Assembly: GCA_965204465.1 (NCBI GenBank)
Contig: OZ241995.1
Coordinates: forward strand, 744,001 to 808,000
Length of the DNA stretch: 64,000 nt
DNA from: CBDBES01 sp965204465
GTDB lineage: Bacteria > Spirochaetota > Leptospiria > Turneriellales > CBDBES01
Reading direction: 5' to 3'
In this document: piece after piece, positions 16,552-24,987 of the stretch
Layout of the letters: every line of letters starts with the position of its first letter
Numbering within the stretch: the stretch's first letter is position 1
The notes under the pieces: model-generated
Databases searched by the model: none
Told to the model about the DNA's origin: nothing
The model's input: the letters and a program-made list of their open reading frames with translations, nothing else
Made by a program: the position numbers and the translations under genes

Positions 16552-16851
16552 CTATTTTTTTTTCTTTGCCAGAACATCTTCTTCTTTGAGTATATTGATC
16601 GTTTTTTTGAATTTCCATTTTCGGTAGGGAAGCAATGCATTGAGTCTTACCTCAGGGACAAAATAAATTTTTTCAGCATATTTTACCAATCCACCATAAT
16701 AATTTGCATGTTTCCCCTTGAAACGCACACTTGCTATTTCCTGAACGGTCATCCAATTATCACAAGTTTTTAATATGGGTAATTGATATAAATAAAGCTC
16801 TCGGATATTATATTCTTCTAATTGATTTACTAATTTAAATTGCCAATCCAT
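16552..16851 (-). CDS. hypothetical protein
   Basis: About 99 residues from the ATG at 16851; a TTG two codons earlier is the alternative. The sequence (MDWQFKLVNQLEEYNI...) has a mixed alpha/beta pattern and a lysine-rich C-terminus, with no signal peptide or membrane segment. I do not recognise a family. It lies convergent with the response-regulator gene and upstream of the MFS gene's end on the same strand, separated by 69 bp. Confidence 0.5.
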   Translation of the reverse strand: MDWQFKLVNQLEEYNIRELYLYQLPILKTCDNWMTVQEIASVRFKGKHANYYGGLVKYAEKIYFVPEVRLNALLPYRKWKFKKTINILKEEDVLAKKKK

Positions 16852-16920
16852 ATTCAATTAAATTATTTTGCTATAAATTATTTAGTCAAGCTATTTTTTT
16901 TAAGATCGACCCTTTTAGGA

Positions 16921-18174
16921 TTAAACTGGACGCATAGTTTTTGGTTTTTGAAACCTAAAAGATACCACTAAAGCGATCAAAATATAGCAAAAAGAAAGTA
17001 GAGAAATTATCCCGGGGTGAATATAATCGTAAATAAGGGTCGTGACAAGAGGAATAAAAGCTCTGGTTAATGCGGATAAAGATTGCATGATGCCTAAATT
17101 TATACCATGATCTTCTTTTTTTGAAAATAAAGAAACCAAGGTCAATAAAGAAGAATTGAGTATTCCTAATCCAAAAGAGAGTAGGGCAATAACTAAGCAA
17201 AAAAAGACTAACTCATTGAATGATCTATAAAGACCAAAGGAAACAAGAGTCGCGATGAGTCCAATTTGAAGTAATAAACTCCCTTGAATTTTTCTATAAA
17301 GAATGCGGTATATTCCTCCCTGTACGATGGCCATCATAACTCCCATATAGGCAAAGAAGTATCCTGTTTCTTTTGTATCTAACTTAAAACGATATAATAG
17401 ATCCCATGCAAGAGTTACTTCCAGGCTAACAAAAGTAATGGATATTAAAATATGGATTAAATATAATCTACCAATGACAGAGGAGCCTCCCCTTGCTGCA
17501 TTCATGATTGATTTTAATCCATTATGTTTACTGCTTTCTTTTTTAGGGTGTTGCAGACTTTCTTGTAGTAAAAAAACAATAAGAACTAGATTAGCAATAG
17601 ACAGGGATGCACAAAATATTCCGATTGCTGAAAATTGATTAAAAGTAATCATACTGCTGCTCCATTTGGTGATGTCCACAGAACTTAAAATCCCCCCTAT
17701 GAAGGGGCCTAAAATAAATCCTATTCCAAATAGAGCCCCTATCATTCCCATTGCTTTTCCTCTGTCTTCTTCAGAAGTTACATCTGCTAAATAACTTTGG
17801 GCGACACTTATATTTCCTCCTGTCATCCCACTGATCAAACGGGAGATTAAAAATAATCCGTATGAATTACTAATAGCCCATATTGCATAGCTTAATACAT
17901 TCCCTGCTACAGAAAGAAACAAAAGTTTTTTTCTTCCAAATCGGTCAGATAAGCGACCCAATATAGGAGCAAAAATAAATTGTGCCAGAGAATAAGAAGC
18001 CATTAGTATACCACTTAATGTAGCATGTTCTATACTTTGGTAATTAGAAGCATCGGCTAGAAAACGGGTAAAGTCCCTTAAAACAGGTATGATCACACCA
18101 AATCCCAGCATATCAATAAAAGCAACCATGTATATCGGGAATAAAGAAATTTTTTTTACCGGGACATTATTCAT
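16921..18174 (-). CDS. MFS multidrug/tetracycline-type exporter
   Basis: This 417-residue protein has about twelve membrane segments. Motif A is clear after the second helix (GRLSDRFGRKKLL), and the proton-antiport motif region GPFIGGILSS lies in helix 5. The opening PIYMVAFIDMLGFGVIIPVL is characteristic of the TetA-like drug:H+ antiporter subfamily. Substrate is unknown. The gene is divergent from the Fis-type regulator at 18246, and the 71-bp gap contains a tandem 15-bp repeat that may be an operator. Confidence 0.85.
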   Translation of the reverse strand: MNNVPVKKISLFPIYMVAFIDMLGFGVIIPVLRDFTRFLADASNYQSIEHATLSGILMASYSLAQFIFAPILGRLSDRFGRKKLLFLSVAGNVLSYAIWAISNSYGLFLISRLISGMTGGNISVAQSYLADVTSEEDRGKAMGMIGALFGIGFILGPFIGGILSSVDITKWSSSMITFNQFSAIGIFCASLSIANLVLIVFLLQESLQHPKKESSKHNGLKSIMNAARGGSSVIGRLYLIHILISITFVSLEVTLAWDLLYRFKLDTKETGYFFAYMGVMMAIVQGGIYRILYRKIQGSLLLQIGLIATLVSFGLYRSFNELVFFCLVIALLSFGLGILNSSLLTLVSLFSKKEDHGINLGIMQSLSALTRAFIPLVTTLIYDYIHPGIISLLSFCYILIALVVSFRFQKPKTMRPV

Positions 18175-18202
18175 TAAAAGCCATTATAGTTTTTAATAAA
18201 TG

Positions 18203-18233
18203 CTTGTCAAAATAAAAACTTGTCAAAATAAAA
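18203..18233. repeat. tandem 15-bp direct repeat between divergent genes
   Basis: CTTGTCAAAATAAAA occurs twice, at 18203-18217 and 18219-18233, with a 16-bp period. It lies in the 71-bp gap between the divergent MFS gene and the Fis-type regulator gene. It could be a regulator site, or paired -35-like (TTGTCA) elements. Confidence 0.6.
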
Positions 18234-18245
18234 TTCATTTTAAGA

Positions 18246-19436
18246 ATGGATATCAACAGATTTATGCATAAATGGTTATCTTTTTATTCTAAAAAAGGCT
18301 TATGGGGACTTTTTCAAGATGTTGCAGATGAAATTTCAGCCTTAGATTGGGGTATATGGCTTTTATTTGATGAGTCGAATATTTATTTACATGCAGATGG
18401 CAAGGTCTTAAAAAAGGAATATACTGATATTCAATCCTCTGTTACTTTAAAGAAAGATAATGAGGGTCAGATGTTGATACCTGTTTATCTACTTAAGAAA
18501 AAAATCTTTATTCTGGAATTTGTAATCCATTCCATAACTTCTGATGAATGCATAGAGACTCAAAAAGATAAAGAGATTCAATTATTCATTCAATTATTGA
18601 TAGAACATGAAGCGTTGATTGAAAAAAAATATCCAAGTTATTTTCCTTTTTTATTCCCAATGGATGCTACATTAAGAGAAGCGAATCAAGTTATTCTGCA
18701 AGGAGATAGGGAAATAATCTTTTTAAATGGACAGCCGGGTACTGGTAAAAAAACATTTTTCCAGTGCTATGTTTTATTTAATTATAATACATTGATCTAC
18801 GTTGAAAAAATAAGTAAAAATTTAATTGAATTTTCTATTCCATCCGATATAAAAAATACAGGCCACCATCAATTAAATAATATTATTTTTGTAAAAGAAA
18901 TTGCTCTATTAACCCGCGAACAAAGAGAGTATATTTTAGAATGTATGGTCACAAAAGAAAAAAAGAATTTATTTATATTCAGTTCGGCATACGATCCTAA
19001 AATGCTTCTTGAAAGAAATATTATTGAAGATGATTTTGCTACTATATGTTTAGAAAATAGACTTATATTACCATCCCTAAAAAATAGGCCAGGAGAAGTA
19101 AAAAGAATATTGCAATTTTTCAAGAGAACTAAGTTGAGAACAGAAAATTTTACGGATATGATCCCCCGGGTACAAGACCTGGAAAATAATCTAAATGCTC
19201 TGCAAAAATTAATCTATTCTGTTTCTGGTTATAACGCTTCTTATGAAGAAGCCATTGAAAAAGAAATTGACTTAAGAGATATAATTGCAGATATTGAAAT
19301 ATCTGCAATTAAACATGCTAGAGAAAAAGCAGGTAGCTCGCAGTATCAGGTTTCAAAATTATTAGGTATCTCCAGAGGCTCTCTGCAGCATAAACTTCGT
19401 AAATATAAACTGCCTTACATATTTCATGATGATTAA
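18246..19436 (+). CDS. NtrC-like regulator with degenerate AAA+ domain and Fis HTH
   Basis: This 396-residue protein has an N-terminal region of about 130 residues without a recognisable receiver or GAF signature. An AAA+ domain follows, with the Walker A motif GQPGTGKK at residues 162-169 and a sensor-like RPGEVKRIL. The GAFTGA loop needed to contact sigma-54 is not seen. The C-terminus (SSQYQVSKLLGISRGSLQHKLRKY) is a Fis-type helix-turn-helix. It may be a regulator that lost sigma-54 activation. The divergent exporter and the shared repeat suggest it could control that gene, which is inference. Confidence 0.65.
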   Translation: MDINRFMHKWLSFYSKKGLWGLFQDVADEISALDWGIWLLFDESNIYLHADGKVLKKEYTDIQSSVTLKKDNEGQMLIPVYLLKKKIFILEFVIHSITSDECIETQKDKEIQLFIQLLIEHEALIEKKYPSYFPFLFPMDATLREANQVILQGDREIIFLNGQPGTGKKTFFQCYVLFNYNTLIYVEKISKNLIEFSIPSDIKNTGHHQLNNIIFVKEIALLTREQREYILECMVTKEKKNLFIFSSAYDPKMLLERNIIEDDFATICLENRLILPSLKNRPGEVKRILQFFKRTKLRTENFTDMIPRVQDLENNLNALQKLIYSVSGYNASYEEAIEKEIDLRDIIADIEISAIKHAREKAGSSQYQVSKLLGISRGSLQHKLRKYKLPYIFHDD

Positions 19437-19455
19437 CAAAGGAAGTAAATACTGA

Positions 19456-20460
19456 GTGTACTTTACCGATAAGATCACACCTGGCGGATATAATATTCGT
19501 ACCTATCCTGCTAAAGCTAAATATTTAGTATATAAGGATAAAAAATATCTTGAATACATAAGACAAGGCGGAGAACCCACCACATGGTTTCCTTTGCAGC
19601 ATCTTATTTTTATTGGAGAAAGTTTTAATATATATAGCCCTCAAAACAATTATATTGGGCTATACAAAACAAATGTAAGACAAACAATCGTACCATTTGC
19701 AATTAAGGGGATGTCGGATATCCGACATATTTATGTGCCCGTCTTTTGCAGCAGCGACATGATCCCTGTCCGTGTTCATCATTTTAAGAGCTCAGAGGTT
19801 GGCCTTGCTAAACATTTTCTAAAAGATAAATTAAAATATTTTATTTTAGAGCCTGAATTTGGGAAAGATTTGATCATTGACTTGAAAAATAGATTTCCTA
19901 ATTCCAAGGTGATCATTTATCATTCTGATGAAGTTTTACCTTCAGATAAAGACCATGGAAGTGATTCGCCTACAGATTTTTTTTTCATACAAGATTCCAA
20001 TGAATATGTAGAAGAAAAAAAATTAAGTATCTTACATAGAGGAAATATTGCTTCTTTGACTCAGAATCCAGTTTATTTAGCAATTTATTATTTGAAGAAT
20101 GAAGAGTTAGATGCTCTCTATGATCTACCTTTAACTCTTTCTTGTTCCGCAGAAGATGTTCGATTCATCCATCAAATTATAAACATAAAATTAAAGGAAA
20201 GATCTTTTGAGAAAATAAACGCTGATTTAGAGGCTAATGCTGATCTATATGATTCATTGGTACCATTCATGTCTAGAAATTTTAATGAAATAGATGAACA
20301 TTTGGATAAAAATATTTTGGATGAAAAATTAGTTCCTGATATTGTTAAAATACTTACTTTTCAGAAAAAATATTTAAGAGGCGATATTTCAGATGACAAT
20401 ATCCGTTCTTTTTTTGATTATGCACTATCAAAATTAAAAAAGGGAGAATATAAAAAATAG
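19456..20460 (+). CDS. hypothetical protein, paired with a DnaQ-like exonuclease
   Basis: This 334-residue protein starts at GTG 19456, 19 bases after the previous stop. There is no signal peptide, and about the first 110 residues look beta-rich. The region LKYFILEPEFGKDLIIDLKNRFPNSKVIIYHSD resembles a receiver-like or Rossmann-type alternation. The C-terminal third is helical and acidic. I do not recognise the family. Its stop codon overlaps the GTG start of the next gene (TAGTG), which indicates tight coupling to the exonuclease. Confidence 0.55.
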   Translation: MYFTDKITPGGYNIRTYPAKAKYLVYKDKKYLEYIRQGGEPTTWFPLQHLIFIGESFNIYSPQNNYIGLYKTNVRQTIVPFAIKGMSDIRHIYVPVFCSSDMIPVRVHHFKSSEVGLAKHFLKDKLKYFILEPEFGKDLIIDLKNRFPNSKVIIYHSDEVLPSDKDHGSDSPTDFFFIQDSNEYVEEKKLSILHRGNIASLTQNPVYLAIYYLKNEELDALYDLPLTLSCSAEDVRFIHQIINIKLKERSFEKINADLEANADLYDSLVPFMSRNFNEIDEHLDKNILDEKLVPDIVKILTFQKKYLRGDISDDNIRSFFDYALSKLKKGEYKK

Positions 20461-21317
20461 TGTCTTTTTCTTTGGATAAAAAATTATGGATAGCTATTGA
20501 TATAGAAACTACAGGGCTGAACCCATGGAAATATGAAATATTAGAAATAGGAGCCGTTAAATTTTCTGCTAAAGATATTATAAGTCGATTTCAGGTGCTG
20601 ATCAAACCACTTAAAAAACAAGATCCTACTTCCAGAAAAATACACAATATTACAGATAAAGAAATTAATGAGAATGGAATTCCAATGAAAGAAGCCCTTG
20701 ATAAATGCTTGGCTTTTATGGAAGATACTCCCTTAGTATTCCATAATGCATCTTTTGACATTTCTTTTTTGACAATAGCTTTTCCACAGAATTCTATACC
20801 GATTCCAGGTAATGACTATTATGATACTCTATATCTATCTAAAAAATATTTTCCAGAGAGAAGTTCTCATTCATTGGCCAATTTAAAAGAAATTTTAAAA
20901 ATAGACACGGGTAGGGGGCATAGAGCCTTGTCGGATGCAGAGGCAACAGCAAATGTTTTTTTACATATTATAGAACATTTCAAGGATATTATTACTTCTA
21001 ATAAAAAATATCAAAAATTCATGCGTTTTCATCGTAGATTGGATGAATTTCAAATAAGAATACCTAAGAATCTGGAAAGAATTGAAAACTATTTTAATCG
21101 ATATATCCAAAGTGGTAGTATGATGAGGATCAAATATAAGTCTAAGAATGGCATTAAAAATGATAAAATTGTTAAAATACTTCAAGTAATGATATTCAAT
21201 CAAAATATTTATCTTAGATCAAATTGCCTGGATCAGGAGGATGAGCTAATGATCCCCTTAGAAACGGCTGTTTTTCATGACCCGGACAAGGGAATGCTCA
21301 ACTATAAACAGGTCTAG
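20460..21317 (+). CDS. DnaQ-like DEDDh 3'-5' exonuclease with extra C-terminal domain
   Basis: This 285-residue protein starts at GTG. Exonuclease motif I is IDIETTG (Asp14, Glu16). Motif II is FHNASFDISFL and motif III is HRALSDAEATANVF, which gives the DEDDh set. The residues remove nucleotides from 3' ends using two metal ions. Residues about 215-285 (MMRIKYKSKNG...IYLRSNCLDQEDELMIPL) resemble a WYL-type ligand-sensing fold, though this is tentative. It could be a DNA polymerase III epsilon homologue or a standalone repair or RNA-processing exonuclease. Confidence 0.75.
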   Translation: MSFSLDKKLWIAIDIETTGLNPWKYEILEIGAVKFSAKDIISRFQVLIKPLKKQDPTSRKIHNITDKEINENGIPMKEALDKCLAFMEDTPLVFHNASFDISFLTIAFPQNSIPIPGNDYYDTLYLSKKYFPERSSHSLANLKEILKIDTGRGHRALSDAEATANVFLHIIEHFKDIITSNKKYQKFMRFHRRLDEFQIRIPKNLERIENYFNRYIQSGSMMRIKYKSKNGIKNDKIVKILQVMIFNQNIYLRSNCLDQEDELMIPLETAVFHDPDKGMLNYKQV

Positions 21318-21448
21318 AGAGACATTTCAATATGTATAGAACCAGTGCATTGAGTGATTTTGGCTTCTTTTTACATCAAAACAGGTCAAAATTGTATCGA
21401 AATTCATAGTTTTTTCAGATAGTTTATACAGAAAAGCATCTCTAATTC

Positions 21449-21748
21449 TGATTAAAATTAATCATATCTAATCAAGAATACTATGTTTTCTTTCAGAATC
21501 TAATAGAGAGGAGCAACCTGGGACAAGAAGTTTCATGACCACTAAATATGATTGACTTTAATCAGAACTCAGGAGAGATTGTCTCTCCGTTAAAGCTCAT
21601 CTACCTCAAGAAACCCTATACACCCCTAATTGATTATTTTTAATCACTTAGATTTTGTAGGCTCTTTGTCTGCTGATAATTTTTTTTCGATTTTTTATCA
21701 TTACTCCCCTCGAAGTATATTATTCTAATATTTGATTGATTTTAATCA
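21449..21748. repeat. four copies of a 16-bp dyad TGATT-N6-AATCA
   Basis: Exact TGATT-N6-AATCA dyads occur at 21449-21464, 21549-21564, 21631-21646 and 21733-21748. Their starts are 100, 82 and 102 bp apart. The copies at 21549 and 21733 also contain TTGA(C/T)-N4-ATCA, close to the FNR/CRP-type TTGAT-N4-ATCAA site. The interval 21318-22020 contains no convincing gene on either strand. A near match lies at 49356-49371, between the methyltransferase-like gene and obgE. Function is unknown: clustered regulator sites or a protein-binding array. Confidence 0.65.
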
Positions 21749-22023
21749 TTTTATAGGCTTAGTGCTTTTTATTATAATGATGATTTTAGAAATTTAAATT
21801 ATTTAATATGAGTATATTGAAAAAGTAGCAGAGAAAAGAAATAAGTATTTCTTGGATGATCTGCATTATAGTTTTACTGCCCCATGACAAAATAAAGTAT
21901 AAATCAATATAGCTTAAAAATAATCAATGCGCAATTCTAAATGTAGTGAATTTATTATTGATGGATAGGACGGGTATTTCTTGTCTTAATAAAAAAGTAG
22001 GTTTTACAGCTTAAATTGTTATT

Positions 22024-22052
22024 AAAAAAGGTCGGATGTTCGACCTTTTTTT
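22024..22052 (-). terminator. bidirectional rho-independent terminator
   Basis: The stem is AAAAAAGGTCG, the loop GATGTT, and the matching arm CGACC followed by seven T. The mirror arm begins with an A-run, so it can terminate in both directions. On the minus strand it directly follows the stop codon of the reading-frame relic at 22051-22269. On the plus strand no gene lies within 700 bases upstream, so an unannotated transcript is also possible. Confidence 0.8.
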
Positions 22053-22269
22053 AGAGATATGGGTTAGATGAATCATTCCAGAATACTCTTGCAGGGTCGA
22101 CTTGAAAATAAACCTGGATAGTATAAAATTTATGCATCTCTTGAAATGATAAGAAAGAATTCCCTCTTGATATTTTAAAAGTTTTAGGATTGAATTTCGC
22201 TAGATTAAATTCTTTATTTCTCCATATTTCAGATGAGATGATTTTGACAAAAATACCAGGAGCTGTATA
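22051..22269 (-). pseudogene. start-less reading frame, gene remnant
   Basis: On the minus strand a frame of 72 codons runs from a TGA at 22270-22272 to a TAA at 22051-22053, immediately before a terminator. The predicted peptide looks like real protein (FQVDPARVFWNDSSNPYL at the end) but has no start near its beginning; only an internal ATG in QEMHKFY exists. It is probably the 3' end of a decayed gene that kept its terminator. No family recognised. Confidence 0.4.
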
Positions 22270-22379
22270 TCACAAGAAACTTCCTTATAGCATGCTATAA
22301 TTTTAATTTGTTATCCTTAAAATAATAAATATGCTTGACAGGCAGATTAAAATTTCTGAAATAATAAATAATATTCTTT

Positions 22380-22452
22380 GCTGCCTTAGCTCAATTGGTA
22401 GAGCAGCTGATTTGTAATCAGCAGGTTGTGGGTTCGATTCCCTCAGGCAGCT
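22380..22452 (+). tRNA. tRNA-Thr (anticodon TGT)
   Basis: A 73-nt cloverleaf. The acceptor stem GCTGCCT pairs with AGGCAGC, with discriminator T. The D arm is AGCTCAATTGGTAGAGCA. The anticodon stem GCTGA/TCAGC encloses the loop TTTGTAA, giving anticodon TGT. The T arm has GGTTCGATTCC. A TTGACA box at 22335-22340 may belong to its promoter. CCA is not encoded. Confidence 0.95.
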
Positions 22453-22496
22453 AATAAAATAATAAATGAGTAGTGATTATAAATTCTATTTATACA

Positions 22497-22578
22497 GGGT
22501 AGGTTCCCGAGCGGTCAAAGGGGGCAGACTGTAAATCTGCTGGCTTAGCCTTCGGAGGTTCGAATCCTCCCCTGCCCA
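22497..22578 (+). tRNA. tRNA-Tyr (anticodon GTA)
   Basis: An 82-nt class II tRNA with a long variable arm (TGGCTTAGCCTTC region). The acceptor stem GGGTAGG pairs with CCTGCCC (one G-T pair), and the discriminator is A. The anticodon stem GCAGA/TCTGC encloses CTGTAAA, giving anticodon GTA. The T arm is GGTTCGAATCC. It follows tRNA-Thr by 44 bp and precedes the TPR gene by 10 bp, so these may share one transcript. Confidence 0.95.
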
Positions 22579-22588
22579 ATAATAGCAT

Positions 22589-23578
22589 ATGGAGTCTATT
22601 ATTCATGATATACAGTCTTATCTGCTTGCTAATGATTATCTAAAGGCTTTGGATTCTGCTACAAAGTGGTTAGAGAGTTTTTCCTTAGAAGAAAGAAAAA
22701 AAGAAAGTTCGAATTATTTAAAGGCTAAGGAATCTTACGTCTACAGCACTTTTTTTGTAAATAGATTAGATCGTTTGCACTCTCTTTCGCCAGGCAAAGA
22801 AAGAGCCAGTTTTTTTGTTGAATGTCTGGATAAATTAAAAGAATTGAGGGAAGAACATGGCTTGATCGATGAAAAACATGGATATAATGTAGATACTTCC
22901 ATTTGGAATTCTATTTATTTTTTAATTCATAGTGAAATATCGCAGAGTCTTGCAAAAGACCTTGCGGGTCAAAAATCCTATCATTTAAAAGAAGAAGATA
23001 TATTGCAATTAGGTTTTTCATTGATCGAAACACATAATTTTAATCAGGCAGAGGAAAGTCTTAATTTCTTATATTCAATGAATTCAAGGAATCCTTTAGC
23101 AAATCTTTTATTAGCGTATGTACAATATAAGTTAAAGGATACATCTAAGGTTTCTGAGTTTTTTAGAGATGCTTTATTCTTTAATCCGGAAATATTGATC
23201 GGCTATTTAAAATTTTTACCAGGAAATGAATTTCATAGTCTATGGAATAGTCTTGAGGGGACGGAACCAACGGAAGAAATCAAATGTAGAAAATTTGCCC
23301 TTTTAACAGAGGTACATAATTTATGCAAAGTCAAGAGAATGATCACTAAAAAAGAGCTTAACCAAATAGAAACAGATTTTCAAATACTATACCATGATCA
23401 TCATCAAACGCCTGATTTTAAGCAAAAAATACTGCCCAGAATATTACATTATCTTACTTGGCTGATCTATTATCATAACCAATATGAAAGTTATACTAAA
23501 GCAGATAAATATCAAATTTTAATGAATAATATTGATTCTGAAATGTATTCTATTTTCCAGAAAAATTGCCTTTTATGA
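22589..23578 (+). CDS. TPR-like helical protein upstream of murC
   Basis: This 329-residue protein has no signal peptide. It is almost all helical, and the middle part (FNQAEESLNFLYSMNSRNPLANLLLAYVQYKL) follows the pattern of a tetratricopeptide repeat. No enzyme motif is visible. Its stop overlaps the murC start as ATGA, so it is translationally coupled to murC and ligA. A role in protein interaction is suggested by the repeats only. The ATG at 22589 lies just after the tRNA-Tyr gene. Confidence 0.55.
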   Translation: MESIIHDIQSYLLANDYLKALDSATKWLESFSLEERKKESSNYLKAKESYVYSTFFVNRLDRLHSLSPGKERASFFVECLDKLKELREEHGLIDEKHGYNVDTSIWNSIYFLIHSEISQSLAKDLAGQKSYHLKEEDILQLGFSLIETHNFNQAEESLNFLYSMNSRNPLANLLLAYVQYKLKDTSKVSEFFRDALFFNPEILIGYLKFLPGNEFHSLWNSLEGTEPTEEIKCRKFALLTEVHNLCKVKRMITKKELNQIETDFQILYHDHHQTPDFKQKILPRILHYLTWLIYYHNQYESYTKADKYQILMNNIDSEMYSIFQKNCLL

Positions 23579-24987
23579 GTAAATTATTAGGTCAGGATCA
23601 TGATGCCTTACAAACTAAAGATTTAAAAAATAAAAATATACATCTGATAGGAGGGGGGGGGGTTGGAATCAGCGCCTTAGGGCAATTACTCCTTCAGTTG
23701 GGATTTTCAGTAAGCGCATCCGATAAGCAGGATACATTTTACCTAAAACAGCTTGGGAAGGCAAATGCCTCTACATGGGTTGGTTCCATTCCTCAAAATA
23801 TTCCTGATCATTCCATTATTTTTCATAGCACCGCTATTCCTAAGGATGATCTGGAAATACAGTACGCTCAGGAAAGAAATATACCTGTTTTCCCGAGACA
23901 TTTTCTTTTAGAGTGGATCACAAGTCAGTTTTTTACGATTGCCATTTCCGGGACTCATGGGAAAACCACAACTAGTGCTTGGGCAGCAAATTTATTGATA
24001 AAAGCAGGATTCGACCCCATTGCTTTGGTAGGAGGTTCAATTTTAAAGTGGAAGAGTAATTTTAGAATGGGGAAGGGGGTATATCAGGATAAAACCCTTT
24101 TTTTGATCGAAGCGGATGAATCGGATCATAGTTTTCTGTTTATCCGATCTAAAATAACTTTATTGACCAATATAGAAATGGACCATGTAGACCAGCATGA
24201 TTCTTTTGAGGAACTATCCCAAAGTTTTGTGCAATTTGCTAAAAATTCAGTCGATGAGGGAGGTGCTTTGATCCCCTCTTTAGAGATATATCCTCAAAAT
24301 CATTCAGAAATTATTGATATTACTAAAAGACAAAAAAATCCATCTATTCAGAATATTTTAGATCAAATACATATTCACCCTGAAAGGCATTGCCTGGTGT
24401 ATAAGGATGATGAATTTCCCATCGGATTAAAGGGAATGCATAATTTGTGGAATGCCAGTTGTATCCTGGCTCTTGGATTATTTTTAAATATAAAGACTTC
24501 TGTGATTAAAAATACATTGAGTGATTTTACAGGTGTTGCCAGGAGGATGCAGGTCATCTTTTCGAATAAACATCTTACTGTTATGGATGATTATGCACAT
24601 CACCCCAAGGAAATTTATTCTGTCTATAGTACATTTTATAAGGAAAAATACAAAAAAATTTATATTGCATGGGAACCTCATCGTATTTCTAGATTCTGTT
24701 ATTTTATAGATGAATTTTATGACCTCTTTTCTTCTAAGATTGGTTGGGAAAATTTAATACTACTCCCTCTATATAATTCTGGTGATAGGGAAGAAGACTT
24801 CCCCGAATATAAAAAAAATATAGCTCGATTCAGGGAAAATGCTTATTTAGATCTAAGCCAAAATATAGATCGCCTAAAATGGGAGGAGATTTCCTTGCAA
24901 ACAGAGAATACGATCATTATTTTCATGGGAGCAGGCAAAAGCAGTCAATATGCCTATGAATTTATAGAATATTTGAAATTCAAATGA
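23575..24987 (+). CDS. murC: UDP-N-acetylmuramate--L-alanine ligase
   Basis: This enzyme adds L-Ala to UDP-MurNAc in the cytoplasmic phase of peptidoglycan synthesis, using ATP. I start it at the ATG at 23575 (470 residues), which overlaps the previous stop. It has the N-terminal Rossmann motif HLIGGGGVGISALG. The ATP-binding P-loop is GTHGKTT at 126-132, and the Mur motifs include EADESDHSF, HVDQHDS and DDYAHHPKE. Length fits MurC of about 460-490. Mpl is a close relative, but the motifs fit MurC better. It overlaps ligA by ATGA. Confidence 0.9.
   Translation: MSKLLGQDHDALQTKDLKNKNIHLIGGGGVGISALGQLLLQLGFSVSASDKQDTFYLKQLGKANASTWVGSIPQNIPDHSIIFHSTAIPKDDLEIQYAQERNIPVFPRHFLLEWITSQFFTIAISGTHGKTTTSAWAANLLIKAGFDPIALVGGSILKWKSNFRMGKGVYQDKTLFLIEADESDHSFLFIRSKITLLTNIEMDHVDQHDSFEELSQSFVQFAKNSVDEGGALIPSLEIYPQNHSEIIDITKRQKNPSIQNILDQIHIHPERHCLVYKDDEFPIGLKGMHNLWNASCILALGLFLNIKTSVIKNTLSDFTGVARRMQVIFSNKHLTVMDDYAHHPKEIYSVYSTFYKEKYKKIYIAWEPHRISRFCYFIDEFYDLFSSKIGWENLILLPLYNSGDREEDFPEYKKNIARFRENAYLDLSQNIDRLKWEEISLQTENTIIIFMGAGKSSQYAYEFIEYLKFK

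Noticed and set aside
21318..21780. CRISPR array, because of the repeated short sequences
   Set aside because: Repeats are only 16 bp with 66-86 bp between them and no cas genes are nearby; the dyads vary in the middle.
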